From positions 1-49,689 of the forward strand of contig JAIQGL010000040.1 in assembly GCA_020072585.1 (NCBI GenBank): a DNA stretch of 49,689 nucleotides, written 5' to 3'. Both the position numbers and the translations under genes were made by a program. The notes under the pieces are model-generated. The model did no database searches. It was not told the origin of the DNA and saw nothing but the letters and a program-made list of their open reading frames with translations. Origin of the DNA: Terriglobia bacterium (lineage in GTDB: Bacteria; Acidobacteriota; Terriglobia; Terriglobales; Acidobacteriaceae). Below, piece by piece: positions 18,342-26,095 of this stretch; position 1 is the stretch's first letter; every line of letters starts with the position of its first letter.

Positions 18342-19092
18342 GGATGCACATAAGGCGCTTCGACGTGATCCTGGTTTCGCTTGGGTAACCGAAAGCATTG
18401 TTGATATAGGAGACACCGTCGATTCGCACCTGACGGTTAACATGACTGTGTCCGTAGACGTGAATGTTTGGGTTGAACTGTCGCAACTGGAAATCCAGTT
18501 GGGCCGAACCCAGGATAGGGTAAAGAAACTTTTTCGCGTTCGGAATGAATCCCGGCATTAAATCGATGCGCGGTAAAAAGTGCGAGTAGGTGATGACAGT
18601 GCCGCCCGCCGGACTGATCTGTTTGTTATTGAACGCCGCAAAGTAGGCCGCAACGTCTTTTTCCGTGAACCCGCTCGGCCAACGGCAGGCCCGGTAATCC
18701 ATCCATATCGATTTCAGCTCTTCGCTCGGCTCGCCAAAGGAGTAGTCGTACCAGCCCAACACCGGAATGATCGATACGTCCTGCTCGCGAAACGCCTGCA
18801 TCGACGCGCCACTTGATTCAACCACTGCGCAAATGTCATCGAACTTCTGCAATGAATTCTTTTCGCAATCTTCGCGTACTACCCACAGGTCGTGATTGCC
18901 TGGCACAAATAACACTTTGTGAAAACGTTTTGCGAGTGTGCTGAGACACCAGTCGAGCAATCGTTGCGTATCAGTCACGTCCCCGGCAAGAATGAGCACA
19001 TCGTCTTGATATTCGGCAATGGATAGATTTGCGACCCACTTGGCGTTTTCGTCGTAGTCGATGTGAAGATCGGATAAGGCAAATATACGCAT
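18331..19092 (-). CDS. Calcineurin-like metallophosphoesterase overlapping the PPTase gene
   Basis: A 253-residue protein with every signature of the family in order: SDLHID, AGDVTD, PGNHDLW, TYSHFLPR and YGHSHVN, which bind a di-metal centre. It therefore hydrolyses a phosphomono- or diester. Its stop overlaps the start of the PPTase gene. In Mycobacterium tuberculosis the metallophosphoesterase PptH is encoded next to PptT and removes phosphopantetheine from carrier proteins, so this pair may be a functional parallel. That function is inference; the family is certain. It starts at ATG 19092, 24 bases after the upstream AT-like gene, with no clear ribosome binding site. Confidence 0.88.
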   Translation of the reverse strand: MRIFALSDLHIDYDENAKWVANLSIAEYQDDVLILAGDVTDTQRLLDWCLSTLAKRFHKVLFVPGNHDLWVVREDCEKNSLQKFDDICAVVESSGASMQAFREQDVSIIPVLGWYDYSFGEPSEELKSIWMDYRACRWPSGFTEKDVAAYFAAFNNKQISPAGGTVITYSHFLPRIDLMPGFIPNAKKFLYPILGSAQLDFQLRQFNPNIHVYGHSHVNRQVRIDGVSYINNAFGYPSETRITSKRLMCIHEC

Positions 19093-19116
19093 GCGGCTAG
19101 TCTTGGGTGCGACGCG

Positions 19117-20073
19117 TTAATTTCTGATCGACGCCAGCAAGGCCGCCAAATTCTTCTGATCGAGGCCGAAGGGCGTCAGAATCGTGTGCACCATCGACTT
19201 GGTGTTCGCAGGCATTCCGTACTTCAGGAACGTAGCCAAAGTACCCGATGGGCCGAGATCGATGTATCGGCGAGCACCTTGTTGCTCCAATCGCGCTGTG
19301 GTTTCGCGGAATCGAACCGGACGACGGGCGACACTCCAGAAATAATCGTCAGACAGGCCAGACAGAATGGCTGAATGATCGCAGCACGCCAACGGTAATC
19401 GGCCTTGCTTGCGCGGAACCGACCGCATGAACGATTCAAACGGAGCTTTCGCTTTGTCGATCCACTGCGAGTGAAAGGGGAAGGAAACCGGGAGCCGCTG
19501 ATAGCCTACGTTTCGCTGGTCCAAAACAGCCTCGATCTCCGCGAGTGCCGCACATCTTGCGGATACGACGAAATGAGAGGAGAAGTTTACTCCCGCTAAT
19601 TCACAGCGGCCACTCAAGAATTCCTCAGCAAACAGCGCCGGATCTGCCATTATGGCTGTCATCCCTCCAGGCTCACAATGTTCCTCGAACGCCATCGCCT
19701 GCCGCACCACGGAGCTCAAAGCGTCTTCGAGCCCAATGAAACCTGCCACCGTCGCCGCAGCGAAAGAACCTAAACTGGCACCCAAGACCATGTCCGGTCG
19801 TACACCCGCGTGAATCAAGGTTTCGGCCAGCGAATATTCCACCATGAATATCGCGGGATGCGTCAGCAAGGTGCGGTCGAATGGATCTCCCTTGCGGTAT
19901 AGATTGGAATAGAGAACCTCGACTACGGACTTGCCTGACAGCTGCCGTGGAATATCATCAAGGCGGATCATCCAGTCGCGGAAAGTCTTGTTTTTCTCAA
20001 AGAGCTCCCTCCCCATTTGGAAGTATTGCGATCCCTGGCCTGAGAACATGAATACAGTTTCGGGGGCTGGCAC
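19117..20073 (-). CDS. Discrete AT-like protein, candidate acyl hydrolase (proofreading) of the trans-AT system
   Basis: A 318-residue acyltransferase fold: FMFSGQGSQYFQMG at the N-terminus, nucleophile elbow GASLGS instead of GHSxG, and FPFHSQ at the specificity position. Trans-AT clusters often carry two AT-like genes; the one departing from GHSxG is often an acyl hydrolase that clears stalled chains (PedC type). The missing His of GHSxG fits this, but a transferase for another acyl unit is not excluded. The start is GTG 20073 with GAGGT about six bases upstream. It lies between the ACP-GNAT fusion and the metallophosphoesterase in one transcription direction. Confidence 0.85.
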   Translation of the reverse strand: MPAPETVFMFSGQGSQYFQMGRELFEKNKTFRDWMIRLDDIPRQLSGKSVVEVLYSNLYRKGDPFDRTLLTHPAIFMVEYSLAETLIHAGVRPDMVLGASLGSFAAATVAGFIGLEDALSSVVRQAMAFEEHCEPGGMTAIMADPALFAEEFLSGRCELAGVNFSSHFVVSARCAALAEIEAVLDQRNVGYQRLPVSFPFHSQWIDKAKAPFESFMRSVPRKQGRLPLACCDHSAILSGLSDDYFWSVARRPVRFRETTARLEQQGARRYIDLGPSGTLATFLKYGMPANTKSMVHTILTPFGLDQKNLAALLASIRN

Positions 20074-20133
20074 TATAGACCTCTTCTTACAGCATTCAAA
20101 TTGATTGGCGTCAGCATAGCTTTTATCAGGTGA

Positions 20134-20934
20134 TCAGATGGGACAGGTCTCAATATTAGGGAAAGATTCCTCAAATGGCGGCCAGCTTGACTCCCGGCGA
20201 ACCAACACATGGCATTTGCCAAATTCCGTTGTTAATAAAGGAGCTTCGGCAGTAAAACCAAGACTCCGGATCAGCATAGAAGAGCGCGCCTGGGCTGCTG
20301 GGTACAGGAGCCACCCCATGGCAAATCCGTTTGGACGAATGACTGTACTTTCAGCAGCTTCAATCAGCGTCTTGAAGATATCGCGTTTGCGATATGGCTT
20401 AAGTATGGCCAGCTGGGCATAACGGGCGACACGGTCATTTTTTTCGAAGCTCAGGCGGTAGCGTTGGTGGACCTGGCAGTCTCCAGTGGTGTCTACAACG
20501 CTTAGCGTTGCGATCGCATCGCGGTTGTCTCGTGCCAGAAAATGCCAGACTCCCGTCTCTCCCGGTCCGGGCAGAGGATTGTATGAGAACCCGCGCTCGA
20601 TCGTGAAAACTTGAGTCCGGATTCCCAGCATCTCAGACCACTGTTGATTCCTGGTCACTGTTTCGATTCGGATATTGGAGATCTCCTTCCGCACCGCTAT
20701 CAGCGAATACAAGTGGTCCACCGTCTCACCCACAGTATTGAGCCGCTCGCCCACCGTGTGCGGAATTTCCACCATAAATTCGTTCTCCACCGCCCGTGAC
20801 ATCTCCAGGCGGTCGAGCGAGTCTGCCCCCAACTGAGTCCAGGTGGATTCCTCGGTTATCTCCTCCTGCCGGACTCCCAGTTGTTCGCTGCTGATCTGCT
20901 GTAAGCGCGTCAGAAGTTCCTGCTTCGTGTCCAT
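20134..20934 (-). CDS. ACP fused to a GNAT N-acyltransferase-like domain
   Basis: A 266-residue two-domain protein. Residues about 1-80 form an acyl carrier protein with LGADSLDRLEM, where Ser39 is the phosphopantetheine site. Residues about 90-255 form a GNAT-fold domain that resembles N-acyl amino acid synthases of the FeeM/autoinducer-synthase group (LGIRTQVFTIERGF, then AQLAILKPYRKRDIFKTLIE). Such enzymes transfer an acyl group from an ACP to an amine. Here the donor ACP is covalently attached, so it could acylate a small amine or cap a chain from its own carrier. The reaction is inferred. ATG 20934 has GGGGG a few bases upstream. Confidence 0.85.
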   Translation of the reverse strand: MDTKQELLTRLQQISSEQLGVRQEEITEESTWTQLGADSLDRLEMSRAVENEFMVEIPHTVGERLNTVGETVDHLYSLIAVRKEISNIRIETVTRNQQWSEMLGIRTQVFTIERGFSYNPLPGPGETGVWHFLARDNRDAIATLSVVDTTGDCQVHQRYRLSFEKNDRVARYAQLAILKPYRKRDIFKTLIEAAESTVIRPNGFAMGWLLYPAAQARSSMLIRSLGFTAEAPLLTTEFGKCHVLVRRESSWPPFEESFPNIETCPI

Positions 20935-21131
20935 CTGGCCCCCAATCTGAGAGTGTCGTCGCGACCACGGGAACTGGCGCGGCGGCGGCTTCGCATCAAT
21001 GCTCTAAGCCGAGTTTCAGACACCCTCGCTCTAAAAAGTTGTTTCACCGATTGCATTGGCACCCAATCCGGCCCTCACATGACCCATCACGCTGATGCTT
21101 TGCCCGGTGATAGCGACGCGGGCAGAGGTTG

Positions 21132-21917
21132 TTACGGAACCGGAACGCTCTCGTGTTTCTCCCAGGGAAATAAGCCTTCTTCAACGTAACGAGTAATGGC
21201 CTGCAGATTATCGACGTCTGAGAACATTTCCCGATTGGCAGCGACCGCAGGCGATTTCATATCCTGCAACGGCAAACTGATGCTACGCATATACGTCTTA
21301 TATCGACGAACAGCGCCCTTCGAGAGTCGCCGCAACCGCTGCAAATGCCGCCGCAACAATAGCTCGCTTGTTGGTTCAAATGCATCTACCAGTCCCCATT
21401 CGCAGGCTTGCTTCGCAGAAATGGGCTGGGTCATCAGCGTAAGGTAGTGCGCCTTCTGAACCCCGATGCGACGTATCAGGAACGGCAGCACGCAGGCCGG
21501 GTAGAGACCAAACAGCAATTCGGACAAACTAAACTGTGCGGTCTCGTCAGCGAGAACGATATCACTCGCAGCAACAAAGCCTACGCCTCCGGCATTCGCT
21601 TTGCCGCGCACATGCGAGATCGTCACGTACGGCCCGGTTGCCAGACGCAGCCACAAGTCGTATAGCGGTCCGGGACCTTCATCATACTCATGAGCCTTCT
21701 TCGACGCGCTGGCCTTGGCCTTAAAATCGGCGCCAAAGCAAAACACTTCCGGTGAGCCGCTCAGCACCACAATATTCGCGGACTCCTCGCACGCAGCCAG
21801 GACATGATTGCACTCGGCAACGAGCTGACCGCTAATAGTATTGTTGGCCTCAGGCCGGTCAATCTGTAAGAAACAGGTCGACTCCTGAAACTGGACTTTG
21901 ATTGTTTCGTAAATCAC
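21132..21917 (-). CDS. Enoyl-CoA hydratase/isomerase family, ECH1-type dehydratase of a beta-branching cassette
   Basis: About 261 residues from GTG 21917, chosen because AGAGGA lies upstream at normal spacing and because the longer ORF reads into the preceding KS gene. Crotonase features: FCFGADFKAK and KANAGGVGFVAASD form the oxyanion hole, and SELLFGLYPA follows. The closest resemblance is to PksH/CurE-like ECH1 enzymes, which dehydrate HMG-ACP to 3-methylglutaconyl-ACP during beta-branching. The preceding ACP and Ser-type KS support this. The decarboxylating partner ECH2 and the HMG synthase are not in the window. Confidence 0.88.
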   Translation of the reverse strand: MIYETIKVQFQESTCFLQIDRPEANNTISGQLVAECNHVLAACEESANIVVLSGSPEVFCFGADFKAKASASKKAHEYDEGPGPLYDLWLRLATGPYVTISHVRGKANAGGVGFVAASDIVLADETAQFSLSELLFGLYPACVLPFLIRRIGVQKAHYLTLMTQPISAKQACEWGLVDAFEPTSELLLRRHLQRLRRLSKGAVRRYKTYMRSISLPLQDMKSPAVAANREMFSDVDNLQAITRYVEEGLFPWEKHESVPVP

Positions 21918-21945
21918 AGCGATCCTCTGGCGGTTATAAGAATGC

Positions 21946-23169
21946 TCATACCTGATGATGGTGTTGCCAGCACAGCGCCGTATTGATGCCACCGAAGCCC
22001 ATGCTCAAGGTCAGCGCGTTCTCAATGGCATGATCGACGGACTCATCTCTTACCCAATTCAATGTCGAGTCGATAGGATTTTCCAGATTGCGCGAGGGGT
22101 GCAACCGGCCTGCCCGCATCTGCAGCAGGGTTGCAATCACTTCCACCGTACCGGCGGCGCTCAATCCATGACCGATCAGGGACTTGGTCGCGTTCAGATA
22201 CGGGGCCGTCAATCCGCAGTTACGCAGTGCCTTCAACTCCGTTTCGTCACCTGCAACAGAACCTGTGCCATGCGGATTGACGTAATCAATCTGGGCCGGC
22301 GACAATCCTGCCGCATCCAGTGCGTTCTGAATCGCTTGCGTCTCTCCCTCAAGAGATGGATCAGGATTGCGGTTTCCGTCCATGACAATTCCCCAACCAC
22401 CGAGAACTGCGTAACGCTCCTGCCTCCGGCGCTCACTCGATTCCATCGACTCGAGGACCACAGCGCCGCAGCATTCACCAAAGATGAATCCGTCGTGGTC
22501 GCGATCGAAGGGACGGCAGGCCAGGGACGGCTCGTCCCCATAGCGGTCCGAACCCATCGCACCAAGCGCGCGCAGGCCCCGACACTCCCAATGTGACAAA
22601 TCCATGAGTGCGCCCAATGCAATGCATACATCCACTTGCTTCATGAGTACTGCCTGTGCAGCTTGAACAATTGCCAGTTGCCCGCTTGCTGATGCGCCGC
22701 CTACCGTGTAAGCCAGACCGCGAATCCCAAACTGCGCTGTGCAAAAGCCACACAGGTCCGAATCCATAAATGACAGCCCGTAAGTCGGCCGCAGGAACGC
22801 CGGCCGGGCGCGATAGGCCTCGTGATTCTGCACCAATTCGCGCTGCTGAACGTTCGAGCCACCAACGATCAGGCCAATACGGCAGGGATCGACATCAGAT
22901 AATCGCGCCTCAAGCCACGCTTCCTGTAACACGGCCAGGGCAGCCTGCGCAGAAAGAGAGGATGCGCGCAACGTTTGTTGGGTAATACCTGGAGAAAACT
23001 TGATTTCGCCGATTTCCGCTCCGATATAAGTGGATTCTCGCTGACGGCCCGGGCGCTGCATTACGCCGAAAGCATGCTTGCCCTCCAGCAAGGCGGTTAC
23101 AAACGCAGCTTTGCCTTGTCCTGTTGCCGCGATCACTCCTACTCCGGTAACAGCAGCTTTAGACAGCAT
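21946..23169 (-). CDS. Discrete ketosynthase with Cys-to-Ser active site (malonyl-ACP decarboxylase of HMGS cassette)
   Basis: About 407 residues from ATG 23169 (MLSKAAVTGVGVIAATG), overlapping the upstream ACP stop by 11 bases; the 59 extra N-terminal residues of the longer frame are out-of-frame ACP sequence. The thiolase fold is intact with PHGTGS and KSLIGHG, so both catalytic His residues are present. The nucleophile position reads GGASASG where DTACSSS is usual, aligning Ser with the Cys. Ser-type KSs in beta-branch cassettes (PksF, CurC) decarboxylate malonyl-ACP to acetyl-ACP rather than condense. Its neighbours match that cassette. Confidence 0.9.
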   Translation of the reverse strand: MLSKAAVTGVGVIAATGQGKAAFVTALLEGKHAFGVMQRPGRQRESTYIGAEIGEIKFSPGITQQTLRASSLSAQAALAVLQEAWLEARLSDVDPCRIGLIVGGSNVQQRELVQNHEAYRARPAFLRPTYGLSFMDSDLCGFCTAQFGIRGLAYTVGGASASGQLAIVQAAQAVLMKQVDVCIALGALMDLSHWECRGLRALGAMGSDRYGDEPSLACRPFDRDHDGFIFGECCGAVVLESMESSERRRQERYAVLGGWGIVMDGNRNPDPSLEGETQAIQNALDAAGLSPAQIDYVNPHGTGSVAGDETELKALRNCGLTAPYLNATKSLIGHGLSAAGTVEVIATLLQMRAGRLHPSRNLENPIDSTLNWVRDESVDHAIENALTLSMGFGGINTALCWQHHHQV

Positions 23170-23407
23170 CAAGTTTTTGCAGGAACAAATCGGCCAGTTC
23201 GCCGATGTTTTTGGGGCCGAACAACTCGACGCGTGGAATCGAGATGCTGAGTGACTCCTGTACCAGCATCGCGATTTCAGCACGGTCCACCGAGTTGGCG
23301 CCCAGGTCTGCCAGCCGGTCAGCCGCAACGAACTGATGCGCATCAAGGCCGGGCAGTATTTCGCGCGTATGCTGCGCGATCAGGTCAAGGAGTTTTGTCT
23401 TAGTCAT
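23159..23407 (-). CDS. Discrete acyl carrier protein of the beta-branching cassette
   Basis: An 82-residue acidic carrier protein with LGANSVDRAEI, where Ser is the phosphopantetheine attachment site. The GANSxDR form is typical of the stand-alone ACPs of HMG-synthase cassettes (AcpK/PksE-like). It would carry malonyl, then acetyl, for addition to a beta-keto intermediate on the assembly line. It overlaps the upstream hydroxylase gene by 8 bases and the downstream KS by 11 bases, so the three genes are probably translationally coupled. Confidence 0.93.
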   Translation of the reverse strand: MTKTKLLDLIAQHTREILPGLDAHQFVAADRLADLGANSVDRAEIAMLVQESLSISIPRVELFGPKNIGELADLFLQKLDAV

Positions 23408-24644
23408 GGCCAGCCGTTGACTTTGCAGCTTCTTGTTCCTTGGGCTGTTTCTTGGGGTTGTGATACTTCTCGTAGAGCATCTTTGTTCTCCGGAAAGTCG
23501 GGTTGTCCCATTTGAAGCCCAGCTTCAGGTCGAGTTTGACTGCGTTTCTCATCTCATCGGGAATCCAGCCAAAGTCATCCCCATCGCCCAGGTTGAAAGC
23601 AAAACCATATGGCTCAAGCGGTCCATAGTGGTGCGTCGAATGCTGGTGCCGCTCGATGGATCCTTCCGGCAATTTTGGAAATACGCCGGGAATGTACTGA
23701 TGCAAGTCCATATCAAACTTGATCTCAGTCGTGTAATACCAGAAAGCAACGAGTGGGTGATAGAACGGATTCGGCCACCCTATCGTGTGCCGGAAATAGC
23801 CTTCCAGAAAACCATTTTCTGAGACCGCGATCAATCCGGATGGAATCGCATCATGGTGCGTTCCGTGGAAATATACGAACTGCAGCTCAGAATTGTGCCC
23901 CAGCCAATGATTGCGATAGAACCACGAGTTGGTCACCTGCAACCACTTCAGATGAACAATGACGTTGAGCACGGAGACAGGCACAAGGAAAAGCACCGAA
24001 AAATTGCAATACTTAATGATCAGATACCAGGGGCCAAGCAGGACAATGTGCGACAGGATCCCGGTGAAATAAGCATGAAAGATCTCCAGGACCATGTTCG
24101 TCTTTTCCTTGACCGATCTCCGCCACGGAGTCTGCATCAGGATCTCGCGGACCATTTCCCTCTTCATTAAATGGTCAACCAGGCTGATGGTCCTGTATAC
24201 AGTGATGCCTGCAACATTCAGGTAAAACAGATAAAGCGCGCCCTGGCGGATCCAATCCGAGTGATGCGGGAGACCTGGCGTTAACCAGATCGCCACATTC
24301 TCCAGCACGAGCAGTCCAAGCGCAACGAAGTACACAGGCCTTAAATTCCGAAGCTTGTACACCCACACCCAGAAAAGTTCCGCCGGGTCCCTAAAGAGCA
24401 CGGGAACGATGATTTCAACGCCGTGCCTTATAGCAAATGCTACAACCATAAAGGCGCACAGGGCATATCCAGCGATCGACATGAAATGGCGAAAGCCATA
24501 AGACATACCGATGACAAGCGCGGTCAATACCATCATGACCGTGTAGTCAATAAAATCTTTTTTGTAGTAAACAGTTCTTGGTTTCCTCTGGGTTTTTGTT
24601 CCATATATCTTATGGTAAAAACCCGGATCAGTACTTACCTTCAT
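23400..24644 (-). CDS. Membrane di-iron hydroxylase/desaturase (fatty acid hydroxylase superfamily)
   Basis: A 414-residue protein with several hydrophobic helices (about 33-75, 105-150 and 200-230). Histidine clusters are NHWLGHNS, FHGTHHD and RHQHSTHHYG, matching the HxxxH ... HxxHH ... HxxHH pattern that holds the di-iron site in sterol desaturases and fatty acid hydroxylases. These use O2 to hydroxylate or desaturate alkyl chains. Within the cluster it is a candidate tailoring oxygenase for a lipid-like polyketide. It starts at ATG 24644 with AGGAG nine bases upstream. The family is clear; the substrate is unknown. Confidence 0.82.
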   Translation of the reverse strand: MKVSTDPGFYHKIYGTKTQRKPRTVYYKKDFIDYTVMMVLTALVIGMSYGFRHFMSIAGYALCAFMVVAFAIRHGVEIIVPVLFRDPAELFWVWVYKLRNLRPVYFVALGLLVLENVAIWLTPGLPHHSDWIRQGALYLFYLNVAGITVYRTISLVDHLMKREMVREILMQTPWRRSVKEKTNMVLEIFHAYFTGILSHIVLLGPWYLIIKYCNFSVLFLVPVSVLNVIVHLKWLQVTNSWFYRNHWLGHNSELQFVYFHGTHHDAIPSGLIAVSENGFLEGYFRHTIGWPNPFYHPLVAFWYYTTEIKFDMDLHQYIPGVFPKLPEGSIERHQHSTHHYGPLEPYGFAFNLGDGDDFGWIPDEMRNAVKLDLKLGFKWDNPTFRRTKMLYEKYHNPKKQPKEQEAAKSTAGHD

Positions 24645-24749
24645 GGCATTTCTCCTCTTGTCGTTAGCTTGATTTTGTGAATAGGAATCAGCAGATGTCT
24701 TTGTGGCTGGTCCGCCACAGGAAAACTTCGGGTGTCCGCGGAATGTAGA

Positions 24750-26024
24750 TCAGGGCGCCTTGAGTTGGTTCAGCATCTTAATGGAGTGGCCGTTCTTAGG
24801 GTCTATCTGGAGCGATTTTTGGCAGTTCAGAATCGCCTCCGGTTTGTCGCCATTGTTCATGTAAGCCTCCGCGAGGCTGTCATAGGCATTGCTGGAATTC
24901 GGATAGGCTTCCACGTTGAGCTGGAAAATGCGGATGGCTTCCTTGAACTTCTTGACCTTAAGAAGTTTGTAGCCCAGTTTGTCAAGCTGGCGTTCCTCGA
25001 AGTTGTATTTGGTGGGTTCGGTAACCTTCAAGTTGTAGTACTGCGTTGCCGCCTGGTCGATGCCGGCGGACTTGATCGTGAGGGCTAGCGTGTCGCCAAT
25101 CTGCTTGCGAGGGTCATGGACGGTTTTGGCGATCGGCGCCCACAACGCCACCCCGATGCCAGCAGTGCCAAGGAGCACAAGCAGGCCGGACGCGACTAGT
25201 CCGGATGACATGGCGAATTTCCGGCCTGGCCCACGGCTTTCCTTTACGCGCATGTAGATCTCGAGAACGGCAAGGGGTAGCAGGACGGAAGCAAAATCCC
25301 AGAAGACGATGAACGGGCCGTGGAAAGTTTCGGTGTTGATTCCAACCGGCCGCCCACCCCAGAGGAGAATCCAGCTGAAAACGCCGATACGCAGGAACCA
25401 TTGCCCGTTCGCCGCAATATAAGCACGTAGCGCCCAGCGGCGATGCGCGGCGATTTCATGCCCACGCGCCGTGCGCCAGGCCAGAATGGCGAAGATGATG
25501 ATAAGCACACCGTCGAGAGTGTGACCATAGGCGTCAATCTTGTATCCGGGGTCGCTGAGAATAAATTCCCATCCGCGAATCCATTTCATGTGAATGCCGG
25601 TGACGCTGGTCACCAGGGCCGTTACCATGAACACCCGCCCTGCCCACCGGTGGAAGGACATGGCGCGGGCCCGTATCTGCCGAACCAGCTGCAATGCTCC
25701 GCCGAAGGTCAGAATTGCTCCCAGCAAAGTGTGCACGCCAAAGGAGAGATTTCCAACCGTGTCACCAGCGATCCATCCCCCCCTGATGATGAAGACCTTG
25801 TTCCAGTCCTGGAGATTTCCCGTCAAGGTCGAGCCGTTATAGACAGCCATCATGTACGCTGCGAACGCCCACTGGCCAACGACGGCAGCCACCCACCAGA
25901 AGCCGACACCCCAATTCAAGGCGGTGTTGGCAGCGGAATTCAGCTTCAGCTTTTTGGTCGATACGGGGGCCGGCAATACGGACCTACCAGCGTGTGTGGA
26001 TTCAGGCAATACAGATGTGCTCAT
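24750..26024 (-). CDS. DUF2306 membrane protein with C-terminal TPR repeats
   Basis: A 424-residue protein. Residues about 35-290 hold roughly eight membrane helices with the DUF2306 signature FHRWAGRVFMV and a repeated His-rich pattern (HTLLGA, HRRWALRAY). After a last helix (about 283-303), residues about 335-424 form TPR-type repeats (AIRIFQLNVEAYPNSSNAYD and AILNCQKSLQIDPKN). DUF2306 proteins are uncharacterised and may bind haem. The TPR tail suggests docking to other proteins. The AAAGGA motif lies upstream of ATG 26024. Membership of the polyketide operon rests on position and orientation. Confidence 0.8.
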   Translation of the reverse strand: MSTSVLPESTHAGRSVLPAPVSTKKLKLNSAANTALNWGVGFWWVAAVVGQWAFAAYMMAVYNGSTLTGNLQDWNKVFIIRGGWIAGDTVGNLSFGVHTLLGAILTFGGALQLVRQIRARAMSFHRWAGRVFMVTALVTSVTGIHMKWIRGWEFILSDPGYKIDAYGHTLDGVLIIIFAILAWRTARGHEIAAHRRWALRAYIAANGQWFLRIGVFSWILLWGGRPVGINTETFHGPFIVFWDFASVLLPLAVLEIYMRVKESRGPGRKFAMSSGLVASGLLVLLGTAGIGVALWAPIAKTVHDPRKQIGDTLALTIKSAGIDQAATQYYNLKVTEPTKYNFEERQLDKLGYKLLKVKKFKEAIRIFQLNVEAYPNSSNAYDSLAEAYMNNGDKPEAILNCQKSLQIDPKNGHSIKMLNQLKAP

Positions 26025-26095
26025 GGATGTTCCTTTGTTCTATTCCTTCATTTGCATGGCTCACAGACTTGGTCTGGAGCGAGAATGAGTGAGCT

